The notes: a model not told the origin generated them from the sequence alone. Shown: positions 40,759-50,935, counted from the first letter of the stretch. The stretch is DNA of 64,000 bases from Klebsiella sp. WP3-W18-ESBL-02 (GCF_014168815.1 NZ_AP021972.1:3348001-3412000), one strand, 5' to 3'. Program-made: numbers and translations.

Positions 40759-42669
40759 CTACAAAAAATACTTCTGCGACAGCGCCATAAACGCCGCATA
40801 GCTTGTGCACTGGCTCAACGCGTCAATCACATCATCATCAAGAATGTTGGTCAGATAGTCATATATCAGCATACTATCGACGAAGGCATCCTCGCTGATG
40901 GCCAGCATAAATACCAGCTTCACCGTTTTTCCCTCATCCCACTCAATCCCCTGCGGAAATACCGCAACGGTCACCATGGTGCTCAACGCCACTAGCCCCA
41001 GCGGATGCGGGATAGCCATTTTGTCATCCAGCAGCGTTGAAGCCCGGCTCTCCCGCTCCAGCACGGATGGCAGATAGTGTTCATCCACCCGCCCCTGACG
41101 CACGAGCCCGGCGCAGAGAAACTGCATCAGCGACGCTTTATCATGGGGGCAGTCGGTAAATATAAAAAAGTGTTCGGCAGAGAAATAGTTCGCCATGGTC
41201 GGCGGCGGCGGCGATTGTGCGTTCAGAAAATACTTCATATTTTCCAACTGCCAGCGTTCGGGTAAAGGCGGCAGATGAATCACCCGCCGGTTTTTCTCCG
41301 TCACCGCCACCAGGCTAATGACCAGATTTTCGTCAATATACTCGGCGGCATTGTACTGCTCCACCGAGATACAGCGCGCAATCGCCAACTGTGGATACAT
41401 GCGGATTATTTTCTGGCATACCAACCTGGCCGGTGCACCGCCCTGCTCACTGACCACCAGCGCGCTCAGGGTACAATCGGCGTTCTTGAGATGTGTCTCT
41501 TCCAGAATGGCGCCAATGTGCATGACCAGATACCCAATTTCATCATCGCTTATGGGGCCAGAGAAAAAATGTTCCAGCTCGCTGAAAACCGCCAGGGTCA
41601 TTTCGTACATCAGCGGGTAGTGGCGCTTTATCTGCTCGATGAGCGGGTTGATAATCGTAATTCCGTGGTTTACCCGAATGCGCATCGCTTTAATATGGCT
41701 CAGCAGGCTGGCGCGGGATACATCGTCGTAGAAAACATCGCAAAACCAGGATGCGCTGACGTAGCTGAGAAAATGGTTCATGATCGTCAGTTCGGCGACG
41801 TCGTCATCAGGATTCGCCGCCGATACGGAAGCCGCGTGTGTACAAAACGCCGCAAGGTGCATCGCCAGGTAACTGACTTCACTGCTGAGCACGGCTGAGG
41901 TTGCACCATTCAGCAGGCGGAAAATATCTTCAGCGGCGGAGTTAAATAGCCGATCCCCGGCGTCGAAAGACGCCTCCAACAACCAGTGCTCTTGCCGTAT
42001 CCGCCCCGCGCTAATAGCGCAAATCAGGGTAAAGAAGCGCAGATTAACATCGCTCAGTTGCAGCCCACGCTCAACCACATACCCACCCAACGCCTGCTTA
42101 ATCTCCGATATTGGGGCAAGCGTATCAAACAGCGCAGCATATTCATCATCCGCCTCTTTCGCCCGCAGCAAATGGTCATAAATACAGCGGCGCAGCGCCA
42201 TCTCGCTGCCTTGAAGTTTATAGCAATCGGCGCCTTCACTGTGAATGACAATGTCGTAGAGCGCAAAGTGACGTTTCAGCAGGGTGATGTCGTTACGCAA
42301 GGTGTACAGACTAATAAACCATGTCGACTCCAGAATCTCCAACGACACCTCCGCCTCTTGCCGCAGCAACGCCGTAAGCAGCGCACGGCGCCGCTCTCCG
42401 GTCGCCCGTGATTCTTTCCACGGTTTTTGCGATTGTTCAAGCAGCGTGTGGTGGCCAGCCGGGTTATCAACCTGAATCGAAAAGCCCGTTTTACGATCGT
42501 AGATGAGACGGTTGCCCGCTTCGCCAACGATGTCACTAAGCGTTTTGAGATCGCTGCGAATCGTCCGCGTTGAGACATTCATGGCTTTAGCGAGCGACAC
42601 CTGCGTCGCCGTACCCTGCGCGATCTGGATAAAAATATCTCTGACTCGCTTATTGGTGAACAGTCTCAT
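40759..42669 (-). CDS. PRD- and PTS-domain transcriptional regulator (BglG/MtlR-like)
   Basis: A 636-residue regulator. Two N-terminal helix-turn-helix units (e.g. SLAKAMNVSTRTIRSDLKTLSDIVG) are followed by PTS regulation domains with conserved His-containing blocks (SYLAMHLAAFC, IRVNHGITIINPLIEQIKRHYPLMYEM, IGYLVMHIGAILEE). An EIIB-like segment is degenerate, lacking the catalytic Cys (LVVSEQGGAPAR), and the C-terminal EIIA-like domain has His555 (MAIPHPLG). Phosphorylation by HPr and the cognate EIIB usually sets the activity of such activators. It is the last gene of the minus-strand PTS operon, 10 bp after the mannosidase frame. Confidence 0.88.
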   Translation of the reverse strand: MRLFTNKRVRDIFIQIAQGTATQVSLAKAMNVSTRTIRSDLKTLSDIVGEAGNRLIYDRKTGFSIQVDNPAGHHTLLEQSQKPWKESRATGERRRALLTALLRQEAEVSLEILESTWFISLYTLRNDITLLKRHFALYDIVIHSEGADCYKLQGSEMALRRCIYDHLLRAKEADDEYAALFDTLAPISEIKQALGGYVVERGLQLSDVNLRFFTLICAISAGRIRQEHWLLEASFDAGDRLFNSAAEDIFRLLNGATSAVLSSEVSYLAMHLAAFCTHAASVSAANPDDDVAELTIMNHFLSYVSASWFCDVFYDDVSRASLLSHIKAMRIRVNHGITIINPLIEQIKRHYPLMYEMTLAVFSELEHFFSGPISDDEIGYLVMHIGAILEETHLKNADCTLSALVVSEQGGAPARLVCQKIIRMYPQLAIARCISVEQYNAAEYIDENLVISLVAVTEKNRRVIHLPPLPERWQLENMKYFLNAQSPPPPTMANYFSAEHFFIFTDCPHDKASLMQFLCAGLVRQGRVDEHYLPSVLERESRASTLLDDKMAIPHPLGLVALSTMVTVAVFPQGIEWDEGKTVKLVFMLAISEDAFVDSMLIYDYLTNILDDDVIDALSQCTSYAAFMALSQKYFL

Positions 42670-42679
42670 CTTTCCCTCT

Positions 42680-45313
42680 TCAGGCGATTGCTACATACAG
42701 CGTCTGCACATCGTTCGGCTTAAGCGTCGCTCTCTCCTGCGCCGGCGTCTGCTCGTCCAGTAGCACACAGTGCGCATTTTTCAGCGGCGGAATCAACACC
42801 GGCGTTTCAAGGTGCGGGTTATAGAAGCGGCATACTAAGCCGCTCCCCCGCTCGGCGCACTTCACCACGCTCAGCAGTGCATCCTGTGGCCCATCAGGCA
42901 GTGTCAGCAGGCTGTACTCATGCGGGTAACAACGTATTTCATCACTAAGGCAAAACCGCAGACGGCCGTTCAGAAAATCGCTGTCCTGATAGACGGGGAA
43001 CGTGGTCATTAAGGTCTTCGACAGCCGCGCGTGCTGCGCGTCATCAAATGCCCCGCGGTAGATGCGCCAGCTGAAGCTGAACGAGAGCGTCCCCAATAGC
43101 TGGGCATCCGGCGTGGCAACAACCGTCTCTCCCGACGCCCGACCAGGACGATAAAGGAGATTGGCTTTACCCATGTAGCCAAACGAGCGGAACAAGGTGA
43201 CGGCGATCGTGTCAAAACGGTCGCCGACAATTTCATACTCGCGCACGCCGTTGGTATGCAGCGTAAAACCGTGGTTCTCGTCGTGCAGGTTAACGTAACT
43301 TTGCATCGGTTCTATCGCTATCGGCTTCTCATGCCATTCCTCTTGTTCCCACACCCGCAGCGAGTTGCTTAGCTGCACCGGCCGCGTGGCAGCGCCAAAC
43401 AGCCGATCGGCGCAGGAGACATTTGCCAGAATATCCGTTGCAAAATGCACGCACAGCCGATGGCTCAGCACCTGATTATCGACCTCGGCGGTGAAGCGGA
43501 TTAGGGCATCCTGCTGCAACATAACCTCGACGGTGATCGGCATGACGCCATCGAAAACGCCGCGTGCTCGCGCTTCCAGGTCAATCGGCACTGGCATCCG
43601 ATAGCGCAGACGCAGCGTTTGTCGCAGCGCGTTGCGCTCGCGGTCCAGGCCGTTGAGACAACCTTCCGACGTGACCTGCCTGTCGTGGCGTGGCGGCGAA
43701 TAGTTGTAGGCGTCGCCGTCATCGCCGTTTTCTACCAGCAACATCTGCCGGGCGTAGCGTTTCCCGCTGGCTTTGTCGGTCACGGTCAGCAGACCATTTT
43801 CCTCTACATCAATACGATAATAGTCATTTTCAATCCATGACCGCGTATCACTCTGAGTCTGGCTTGCACCGTCGGCACTGAAGTCTGCGTACCAGCGGGT
43901 ATAGCCCAGCGCGGGCAGCGCGCTGCTGCTCACCGTCACTTTGCTGCGGTACACTCGCTCTGGCTTATGGTAAGGCTGACCGGGGTTAAGGCGAATAGTC
44001 TGATTCAGCACATAGTCGGTCAGATCCGTCTGCGCTTCAATCACATACGGCAGCGCGTGGCCTGCGGCATCGCGTAAAATAAACGGCGTGCCCGGTAGCC
44101 ACGCTTCAAAGGTAATCTGTGGCGCAGCGGGTGCGGTCAATGGGTTAAATACGCTAAAAGTATAATCGTGCTCACGCGGGGTACGAATGGCGATTTGCCG
44201 GGTATGCAGCTCGAGCAGATTACTGGCGAGATCGTGCGCCTGCTTATAGCGAGCGGCAATATCACGGTTCGTTTCGTCGCTGTTGCAGCCACCAATACTG
44301 TCGTGGGCAGCATTGAAAAACATCAGCTTCCAGATATCCGCTACCGCGCGGGCGGGGTAGTCGTGTCCCAGGCTACGGCTGATGGCCAAAACCGGCTCCA
44401 GAGTATTGACCAGCAGAGCCTCAATGTCGTTGTTAAGCCGCTTCAGGTCGGCCCGGCAGGAAAAGATCGTCTTATGTACCCTGGAGTGTTTACCTTCCGT
44501 CAGTTCCCCATGAAGCGTACGGACATCACCAGCGGCCTCTTTCTCCAACACGGTGATAAAATCGAGCGGGCTACTAATTTGATAACGGCGCTCGTCGTCG
44601 CAGGCGTTGAACTGACGCACCAGATCCGGCAGATTCTCACGAATCGGCGCTTGATCGAAACCGTGCGGATACAGCAGATTCGTCCGGGCGCTGCGCGCTT
44701 CTATCGGTGCCATCTTTGCCTGCAGGAACGCCGCCATGGTATCCGGTGTTTCATCCAGCAAACCGCCATAGTGATACCCCCACGGCATCTACACGGCAAA
44801 TACCGTATCGCCGTTATCCCCCTGCCAGCAAAATTCGGTCTCATGAAGTGTGTTGTCGGCGATGCCCCGCCAGAACAAGGCGTGGCGAATACCGAACTGC
44901 CGGTAAATTTGCGGCATATTACCGCCCTGACCGAAGCAGTCCGGTACGTAGCCTAGCTTCATGCTCCCGCCGGATTCATCGGCTACGCGCATTCCATACC
45001 ACAGGTTGCGTACCACCGATTCCTGGTGAACCACCAATTGATCGGTTTGCGTATACCAGGGTCCGGTCAGCAGGCGTTTTGCCGCTACCAAGGCGCTCAG
45101 TCGCGCTTTATCTTCCGGCGCCCACTGCAGATAACTTTCGATAAGAGCACTTTGCGCATCCAGTAGATAACATGAAAAATCGGGATTCTCCTCCAGCACG
45201 CGCAGTACATTCTTCACGTGATGCAAGAGGTAAATCCGCGAGCGCGATGAAGTGAAATACCACTCCTGATCCCAGTGCGTATGGCTGTAAATATGTACCA
45301 CTTTCTCTTTCAT
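42680..45313 (-). pseudogene. GH38 alpha-mannosidase / mannosylglycerate-hydrolase-like, interrupted by an in-frame amber codon
   Basis: Read through, this is an 877-residue GH38 glycosidase, the same length as E. coli MngB. The N-terminal part (174 residues from ATG 45313) has the zinc motif SHTHWDQEWYF and the probable nucleophile Asp125 in GYVPDCFGQGG. A single TAG at 44789-44791 then interrupts the frame and is followed at once by ATG CCG TGG. The remaining 702 residues stay open and hold the other metal ligand region, FFNAAHDSIGGC. The active site is thus split over two products unless the amber codon is read through, reinitiation makes a complementing fragment, or the stop is an assembly error. 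It sits between PTS EIIC and the regulator gene. Confidence 0.85.
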
Positions 45314-45342
45314 CCCGCTCTCCCCTCCGTCACAGGCCCAAA

Positions 45343-46449
45343 TCAATCAAATTTAATGTCTATTTCATCGCTGACCGTCGATATATCGCCGGTTTCTACC
45401 CGTTCTTCATCGTTAAAATTCACCAGTAAATTGGCGCCAAAGGCTATCACCAGGGTGCCAACCAGCGCGCCGAGAAAATAGGCCCACGGATGACCAACGG
45501 TGAAACCGCCGTACAGCCCACCGAGCGGTGGCATGATCGGATAAGCCTTGAACAACGCGACTGTCATCGCGCCCAGCGCCCCGGCTAACACGTTAACGGG
45601 AATGAGCCGCGCGGGGTTACGCAACGTAAACGGAATTGCGCCTTCAGAAATGCCGAGGATACCCATAATGACCGCACCGTTGCCCGCCTCTTTCAGGGTC
45701 TGGTTGAAGTTGTTGGGCCGCAGGAAACGTGCGACAGCGTAGCCCAGCGGTGGAATAATAATCGCCACATTCACCAGGATAGCAGGCAGATAAACGCCGC
45801 TCAGAAACAGCACGTTGGCGGTACCCCAAGCGGCTTTGTTGACCGGGCCGCCGAGATCGAAGCAGATCATCCCGCCCAGCACCGCCGCCAGCATCACGGT
45901 ACTGGTACCGTCTTCCGTCATCTGCTGTACCCAGCCCATCAGCGCAGCGTTAATCCAGCTAAGCGCATCGCCGAGCAACAGCAGCATCACCACAACCTGC
46001 AGGCCAACGGTGATAAACGGCAAAATAATCAGCGGTACCGAGCTAGAAGCTGAGCCGGTAATGCGAATTTTGCGTCCTACCCACTCCGCCGAATAGCCCG
46101 CCAGCAGACCGCCAAGTACCGCCCCCAGAAACCCTGAGCCGGTTATGGAGGCAATCAGCCCGGCAGTAAAACCGGCCGCCAGTCCTTTCTTACCCGCTAC
46201 CGAATAAGCGACATATGCGCCCAGTACGTAGTTCATCAGACCAATGATTTTGAAACCGACATCCTGGGTCAGATACAGCCAGTTCATGAGTCCGTCACTT
46301 TTGGCGAAGGCATCAAGATTGGATTCGCCAACAATCAGGCCGAGTATTTTGGCCACCGCGACCATCAGCGAACCGGCAATAATGACCGGCAGCGCAAAAG
46401 AAATGCCGGTCATTACGTGGTTTTTTATGTCTATCATTATCTTTTTCAT
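45343..46449 (-). CDS. PTS fructose-type EIIC permease
   Basis: A 368-residue membrane permease of the fructose/mannitol PTS class, with about nine helices beginning HVMTGISFALPVIIAGSLMVAVAKILG. Conserved EIIC elements include YVAYSVAGKKGLAAGFTAGLIASITGSGFLGAVLGGLLAGY and ISEGAIPFTLRNPARLIPVNVLAGALG. It imports a hexose or hexoside while phosphorylating it with the EIIB below. In the MngA system the substrate is 2-O-mannosylglycerate, and the neighbouring GH38 gene makes a mannoside the best guess. It is encoded 18 bp after EIIB. Confidence 0.9.
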   Translation of the reverse strand: MKKIMIDIKNHVMTGISFALPVIIAGSLMVAVAKILGLIVGESNLDAFAKSDGLMNWLYLTQDVGFKIIGLMNYVLGAYVAYSVAGKKGLAAGFTAGLIASITGSGFLGAVLGGLLAGYSAEWVGRKIRITGSASSSVPLIILPFITVGLQVVVMLLLLGDALSWINAALMGWVQQMTEDGTSTVMLAAVLGGMICFDLGGPVNKAAWGTANVLFLSGVYLPAILVNVAIIIPPLGYAVARFLRPNNFNQTLKEAGNGAVIMGILGISEGAIPFTLRNPARLIPVNVLAGALGAMTVALFKAYPIMPPLGGLYGGFTVGHPWAYFLGALVGTLVIAFGANLLVNFNDEERVETGDISTVSDEIDIKFD

Positions 46450-46467
46450 GACATTACCCCGGCAGTT

Positions 46468-46791
46468 TTATGCGTTGCGGCGCGCCTCAACCGCCGCGAC
46501 GCATTTGCTAATCACATCAGCGGCATGAGTGACGCATTGGCCAATTTTTACCCGAATCACCGTTTTCCCGGCGAAACGAGCCTCTTCTTCAATGGTCCGG
46601 TCGGCAGCAATCAGCACAAAATCGGCCTCGGCAATCGCCTGTTCCGGCAGGCGATCCAGGATTCCCATTGCGCCCTGCTGCTCAATACTGACCTTGTGGC
46701 CAAGGCGGGCACCCTCTTTTTCCAGCGATTTTGCGGCCATCGGCGTATGGGCCAGACCAGCGATACAGGAGGTCACTCCAACTATGTTCAT
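46468..46791 (-). CDS. PTS fructose-type EIIB component
   Basis: A 107-residue stand-alone EIIB of the fructose family. The phosphorylated cysteine is Cys9 in MNIVGVTSCIAGLAHTPMAA, the standard fructose-EIIB loop. It takes the phosphoryl group from the EIIA encoded just upstream and passes it to sugar bound by EIIC. GGAG precedes the ATG, which overlaps the EIIA stop by 4 nt. Separate A, B and C genes distinguish this locus from E. coli mngA, where the domains are fused. Confidence 0.92.
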   Translation of the reverse strand: MNIVGVTSCIAGLAHTPMAAKSLEKEGARLGHKVSIEQQGAMGILDRLPEQAIAEADFVLIAADRTIEEEARFAGKTVIRVKIGQCVTHAADVISKCVAAVEARRNA

Positions 46792-47249
46792 CTCTGCTCC
46801 TTTATTTCGATACGTGACTGCATAAAGTGAAACAATTCGTCTTCATCTTTGGCAGAAAATAAAAACGCTCTGAAATCGTCCTCAACGATTTGGCAGGCAA
46901 GGCTATTGATGATCTGTAAATGCAAAAGCGGTGCCCCCTCTTCAGGCACCAGCAGGCCGAAAATAATCTGTACAGGCTGATCGTCGAGGCTTTCCCAGGC
47001 AATCGGCTGCTGCAGGCGAATAAAGATCACCCCGGCCTGCGAGACGTTGGCGGTTTTCGCATGAGGGATAGCAATCTGGCTTTCAAAGCCGGTGGAATAT
47101 TGGTTCTCGCGCGTCCACAGATCGGCCTCAATGTTCTGCGCGCTGTCGGCCCACCCCTGCGCCACAGCGTGGTGAGCGAGAAAGCGAAAGACCGACTGCT
47201 TATCGGTAAAAGTCTGGTTGAGAAAAATGTTGTCCCGAGCAATGAGCAT
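46788..47249 (-). CDS. PTS fructose-type EIIA component
   Basis: A 153-residue cytoplasmic EIIA of the fructose/mannitol (PTS_EIIA_2) type. The phospho-acceptor is His63 in SQIAIPHAKTANV; other family blocks are GFESQIAIPH and VQIIFGLLVPEEGAPLLHLQIINSLACQI. It accepts phosphate from HPr and hands it to Cys9 of the neighbouring EIIB. It is the first gene of the five-gene minus-strand operon EIIA-EIIB-EIIC-GH38-regulator; the promoter must lie in the 238 bp before it. Confidence 0.92.
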   Translation of the reverse strand: MLIARDNIFLNQTFTDKQSVFRFLAHHAVAQGWADSAQNIEADLWTRENQYSTGFESQIAIPHAKTANVSQAGVIFIRLQQPIAWESLDDQPVQIIFGLLVPEEGAPLLHLQIINSLACQIVEDDFRAFLFSAKDEDELFHFMQSRIEIKEQR

Positions 47250-47411
47250 TGACCTACCTCTCCATGCGTTTAGTCCCGATTAGGTTAGGTCGATACTAAG
47301 ACTTCCTGCCCTCGCAGTCTGAGCGGCGTTTTCCGCCCACAGGAGGAAATGCCTTCTTCCGGAGGCAGGGAAAAAAGCGAGAAGCGTCAAAAAAAGAGAG
47401 CGGATTGTGAT

Positions 47412-47428
47412 GAGCGACAAAGTCGCTC
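47412..47428. terminator. Small hairpin between gsiD and the PTS operon
   Basis: GAGCGAC (47412-47418) pairs with GTCGCTC (47422-47428) around AAA. It lies downstream of gsiD on the minus strand and could end gsi transcription, although no T-run follows. The rest of the 238-bp spacer shows no recognised element. Confidence 0.35.
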
Positions 47429-47487
47429 TTCCAGAACATAAGGAGAAGGAACAGGCTGCCCGTGACGCCAGCAACCTGTCGCAGGGA

Positions 47488-48399
47488 CTACCCTTTCAGC
47501 TTCGGATCGAGCGCGTCGCGCAGCCCATCGCCCAGGAGGTTAAACGCCAGCACCGTCAGGAAAATCGCCAGTGCCGGGAATATCGCGACGTGTGGCGCAA
47601 TCACCATATCGGCGCGCGCTTCGTTGAGCATTGCGCCCCACTCCGGCGTCGGCGGCTGAGCGCCGAGGCCCAGGAATGACAGGCTGGCGGCGGAGATAAT
47701 CGACACACCGATACGCATCGTGAAATACACCACAATGGATGACACGGTGCCTGGCAGAATATGCTGGAAGATAATCACGCTGTCGCTGGCGCCAATGCTG
47801 CGCGCCGATTCAATAAAGGTTTGCTGCTTGAGCACCAGCGTATTGCCACGCACCAGGCGGGCAAAGGCGGGAACGGAAAATATGGCCACGGCAATAATGA
47901 CGTTGGTCATCCCGCTGCCCATAATCGCCACCACCGCAATCGCCAGCAGAATGCCGGGAAAGGCAAACAGCACGTCGCAAATGCGCATGATGATGCGGTC
48001 CCACCAGCCTTCATAATAGCCCGCCAGCAGGCCAAGAACGGTGCCTATCAGCGAACCCATCAGCACCGCAAATACGCCTGCGGTGAGGGATATTTGCGCC
48101 CCGACCAGGACGCGGCTGAAAATATCGCGCCCCAGCGAGTCGACGCCGAACCAGTGGATCAACGACGGTCCGTCGTTAAGCCTGTCATAGTCAAAGTAGT
48201 TTTCCGCATCGAACGGTGCAATCCACGGGGCGATGATCGCCACAACGATCAATAGCAGGACAAAAATGCCCGCAGCCATCGCCACCGGCTGCTGACGAAA
48301 ACGCCGCCAGAACTCGCGCCACGGCGTGCGGCGAGCGTCTGCTTGCACGATCGGCATGGCGTTAAGAACGGCCTGTCGGCGCCAGTTGAATAATCGCAC
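47488..48399 (-). CDS. gsiD: GsiD, glutathione ABC transporter permease
   Basis: A 303-residue permease of the dipeptide/oligopeptide type, one of the two membrane subunits of the glutathione importer GsiABCD. It shows an N-terminal region WREFWRRFRQQ, five or six helices, and the EAA loop QTFIESARSIGASDSVIIFQHILPG. The start is GTG at 48399, giving MRLFNWRRQAVLNAMPIV and the 303-residue family length; an upstream in-frame ATG would overlap gsiC. It lies one base after the gsiC stop. Confidence 0.95.
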   Translation of the reverse strand: MRLFNWRRQAVLNAMPIVQADARRTPWREFWRRFRQQPVAMAAGIFVLLLIVVAIIAPWIAPFDAENYFDYDRLNDGPSLIHWFGVDSLGRDIFSRVLVGAQISLTAGVFAVLMGSLIGTVLGLLAGYYEGWWDRIIMRICDVLFAFPGILLAIAVVAIMGSGMTNVIIAVAIFSVPAFARLVRGNTLVLKQQTFIESARSIGASDSVIIFQHILPGTVSSIVVYFTMRIGVSIISAASLSFLGLGAQPPTPEWGAMLNEARADMVIAPHVAIFPALAIFLTVLAFNLLGDGLRDALDPKLKG

Positions 48400-48400
48400 G

Positions 48401-49321
48401 TTATTTATACCTGATAGCCGGGTTAATGGCGGCGTAAAGCACATCGACCACTAAGTTAATAAGAATAAACTCCAGCGAAAACAGCAGCACCTCGGCCTGA
48501 ATCACCGGGTAGTCGCGCATCTCGACGGAGTCCACCAGCAGGCGCCCGAGCCCCGGCCAGTTAAACACTTTCTCGACCACAATCGAGCCACCGAGCAAAA
48601 AGCCAAACTGGAGGCCCATCATTGTCACCACCGGGATCATAGCGTTACGCAGCCCGTGCTTGAGCACTACCGATTTCTCGCTCACCCCTTTGGCGCGCGC
48701 GGTGCGCATATAGTCTTCATTCAGCACATCAACAAACGAGGCGCGGGTAAATCGCGCCATCACCGAGGCCACAGCGGCCCCCAGCGTCAACGACGGTAAT
48801 ATGTAGTGCCGCCAGCTGTCAGCCCCCACCGTCGGCAGCCAGCCCAGCTCGACGGAGAAAATTTGCATCAGCAGCATACCCAGCGCAAAGGCCGGGAACG
48901 AGATGCCGGTCACCGCCAGCGCCATCCCGAGCCTATCCGGCCAGCGGTTACGCCAGACGGCGGCGGCAATTCCCGCCCCCATGCCAAATATTACCGCCCA
49001 GCTCATGCTGGCAAGCGTGAGCCATAGCGTCGGCAGAAAACGGCTGGCAATCTCTTCTGATACCGGGCGACGTGACACCATCGACGTGCCGAAATCCCCC
49101 TGCACGGCGTGGCTAATGTAGTGCCAGAACTGCACATACAGCGGTTGATCCAGCCCCAGCTGCTGGCGCACCATGGCAATCACCTGCGCATCCGCCTCGG
49201 GCCCGGCAATCAGCCTCGCCGGGTCGCCGGGCAGCATATGGACAAACAAAAACACCAGCACGGCCACGATAAACAGCGTGGGGATCAGGCCGAGCAGGCG
49301 TTTCATCACATAGTTGAGCAT
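48401..49321 (-). CDS. gsiC: GsiC, glutathione ABC transporter permease
   Basis: A 306-residue DppB-type permease pairing with GsiD. The N-terminal helix MKRLLGLIPTLFIVAVLVFLFVHMLPGDPA is diagnostic of the family, and the EAA loop is YMRTARAKGVSEKSVVLKHGLRNAMIPVV. It matches E. coli GsiC over its full length. It lies between gsiB (52-bp gap) and gsiD (1-bp gap) and is surely part of the same transcript. Confidence 0.96.
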   Translation of the reverse strand: MLNYVMKRLLGLIPTLFIVAVLVFLFVHMLPGDPARLIAGPEADAQVIAMVRQQLGLDQPLYVQFWHYISHAVQGDFGTSMVSRRPVSEEIASRFLPTLWLTLASMSWAVIFGMGAGIAAAVWRNRWPDRLGMALAVTGISFPAFALGMLLMQIFSVELGWLPTVGADSWRHYILPSLTLGAAVASVMARFTRASFVDVLNEDYMRTARAKGVSEKSVVLKHGLRNAMIPVVTMMGLQFGFLLGGSIVVEKVFNWPGLGRLLVDSVEMRDYPVIQAEVLLFSLEFILINLVVDVLYAAINPAIRYK

Positions 49322-49373
49322 GACTCTCCTTGCCGCGCATCCCCTGCGCCATCATGACGCAGGGTAAGGTCGC

Positions 49374-50912
49374 TTACTTCAAATCCGCATCGTCAAAGCT
49401 AAATCCAGTATCCGGCATAATATAGAACCCAGACAATGACTTACTGTGCGCTGAAACCAGTTTTTCCACTACCAGCGGCACCCACGGCGACTCTTTCCAG
49501 ATGATATCCTGGGCGTCTTTATACAGCCGCGCTTTTTCGCTGCCGTCGGTGGTTTGCAGCGCAGCGGCCAGGTCTTTATCAACCTGCGGGTTGCTGTAGA
49601 ATGCAGTGTTGAACTGGGTTGGCGGCCAGTTTGATGAGGCAAACAGCGGCGACAGCGACCAGTCAGCTTCGCCGGTCGATGCCGACCATCCGGTGTAGAA
49701 CATGCGCACGCCGCTCTCTTTCTGGCCCTTACCTTCCACTTCCGCCGCACGCTGACCGGCGTCCATCGCCGTCACCTGCGCCTTGATACCAATCTGTGCC
49801 AGCTGCTGCTGGGTGAACTGCAGCACCTTCTGCGCGGTACTGTGGTTATGCGATGACCACAGCGTGGTGCTAAAACCGTTCGGGTAACCCGCCTCTTTTA
49901 ACAGCTCGCGCGCTTTCGCCGGGTCATACGGCCACGGCTGATATTGCGTTGAGTAGGCAATCGCCGGTGGCACCACGCCGGTCGCCGGCGTTGCGTATCC
50001 CGCAAAAGCGACCTTCACCAGCGCCTGGCGGTTGATCGCGTAGTTGATGGCCTCGCGCACTTTCGGATTATCAAACGGTTTTTGCGTCACGTTCATGCTG
50101 ATGTAGCGTTGCATGATTGACGGGCTGGCCACCAGCTCAAGCTGGCTGTTTTTCGCCAACAGCGCGGCCTGCTCGTAAGGGATCGGGAAGGCGAACTGCG
50201 CTTCGCCGGTTTGCAGCATCGCGGCGCGCGTATTGTTGTCGACAACCGGACGCCAGGTAATCGAGTCCAGCTTCGGCAGCCCTTTTTGCCAGTAGTGGGC
50301 AAATTTGCTGACCTTCACAAAATCGGTCTGGTTCCAGGTATCCAGCTGATACGGCCCGGTACCTACCGGGTGGAATCCAATCTCGTTGCCGTATTTTTTC
50401 AGCGCCGCAGGCGAAATCATCGCCGTCGCCGGGTGGGCGAGAATATTGATAAACGCCGAGAATGGCTGCTTGAGGGTGATTTTCACCGTCTGCGGGTCGA
50501 CGACTTCGGTCTTATCAATATTCTTGTACAGGTTGTAGCGCTTGAGATGGCTTTGCGGATTGCTGGCGCGATCGAGGTTAACCTTCACCGCCTCGGCGTT
50601 GAAATCGGTGCCATCCTGGAACTTCACCCCCTGACGCAGCTTCACGGTGTAGACCTTGCCATCATCAGACACGGTGTAGCTTTCGGCCAGCACGTTTTTC
50701 AGCTTCATCTCTTTATCCAGGCCAAACAGCCCCTGGTAGAAGGATTTTGCTACCGCCTGCGACAGCGTGTCGTTAGCATCATACGGGTCGAGAGTGGTGA
50801 AATTAGAACCAACCGCGACCACAACATCTTTTGCCGCGAACGCGGGAGCGGCGGCCAGCGCCGAGGCTATCCCCAGAGCAACCAGCCATTTACCTGAAAT
50901 GCGTTGTGTCAT
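49374..50912 (-). CDS. gsiB: GsiB, periplasmic glutathione/peptide-binding protein
   Basis: A 512-residue SBP family 5 protein with a signal peptide (KWLVALGIASALAAAPAFAA). The body carries the peptide-binding pattern VAVGSNFTTLDPYDANDTLSQAVAKSFYQGLFG and VREAINYAINRQALVKVAFAG. In E. coli GsiB binds glutathione and hands it to GsiCD. It is the second gene of the operon after gsiA, which starts the unit together with iaaA upstream. Confidence 0.96.
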   Translation of the reverse strand: MTQRISGKWLVALGIASALAAAPAFAAKDVVVAVGSNFTTLDPYDANDTLSQAVAKSFYQGLFGLDKEMKLKNVLAESYTVSDDGKVYTVKLRQGVKFQDGTDFNAEAVKVNLDRASNPQSHLKRYNLYKNIDKTEVVDPQTVKITLKQPFSAFINILAHPATAMISPAALKKYGNEIGFHPVGTGPYQLDTWNQTDFVKVSKFAHYWQKGLPKLDSITWRPVVDNNTRAAMLQTGEAQFAFPIPYEQAALLAKNSQLELVASPSIMQRYISMNVTQKPFDNPKVREAINYAINRQALVKVAFAGYATPATGVVPPAIAYSTQYQPWPYDPAKARELLKEAGYPNGFSTTLWSSHNHSTAQKVLQFTQQQLAQIGIKAQVTAMDAGQRAAEVEGKGQKESGVRMFYTGWSASTGEADWSLSPLFASSNWPPTQFNTAFYSNPQVDKDLAAALQTTDGSEKARLYKDAQDIIWKESPWVPLVVEKLVSAHSKSLSGFYIMPDTGFSFDDADLK

Positions 50913-50935
50913 ATTGTCCCCTGCCTATGGTTTTA

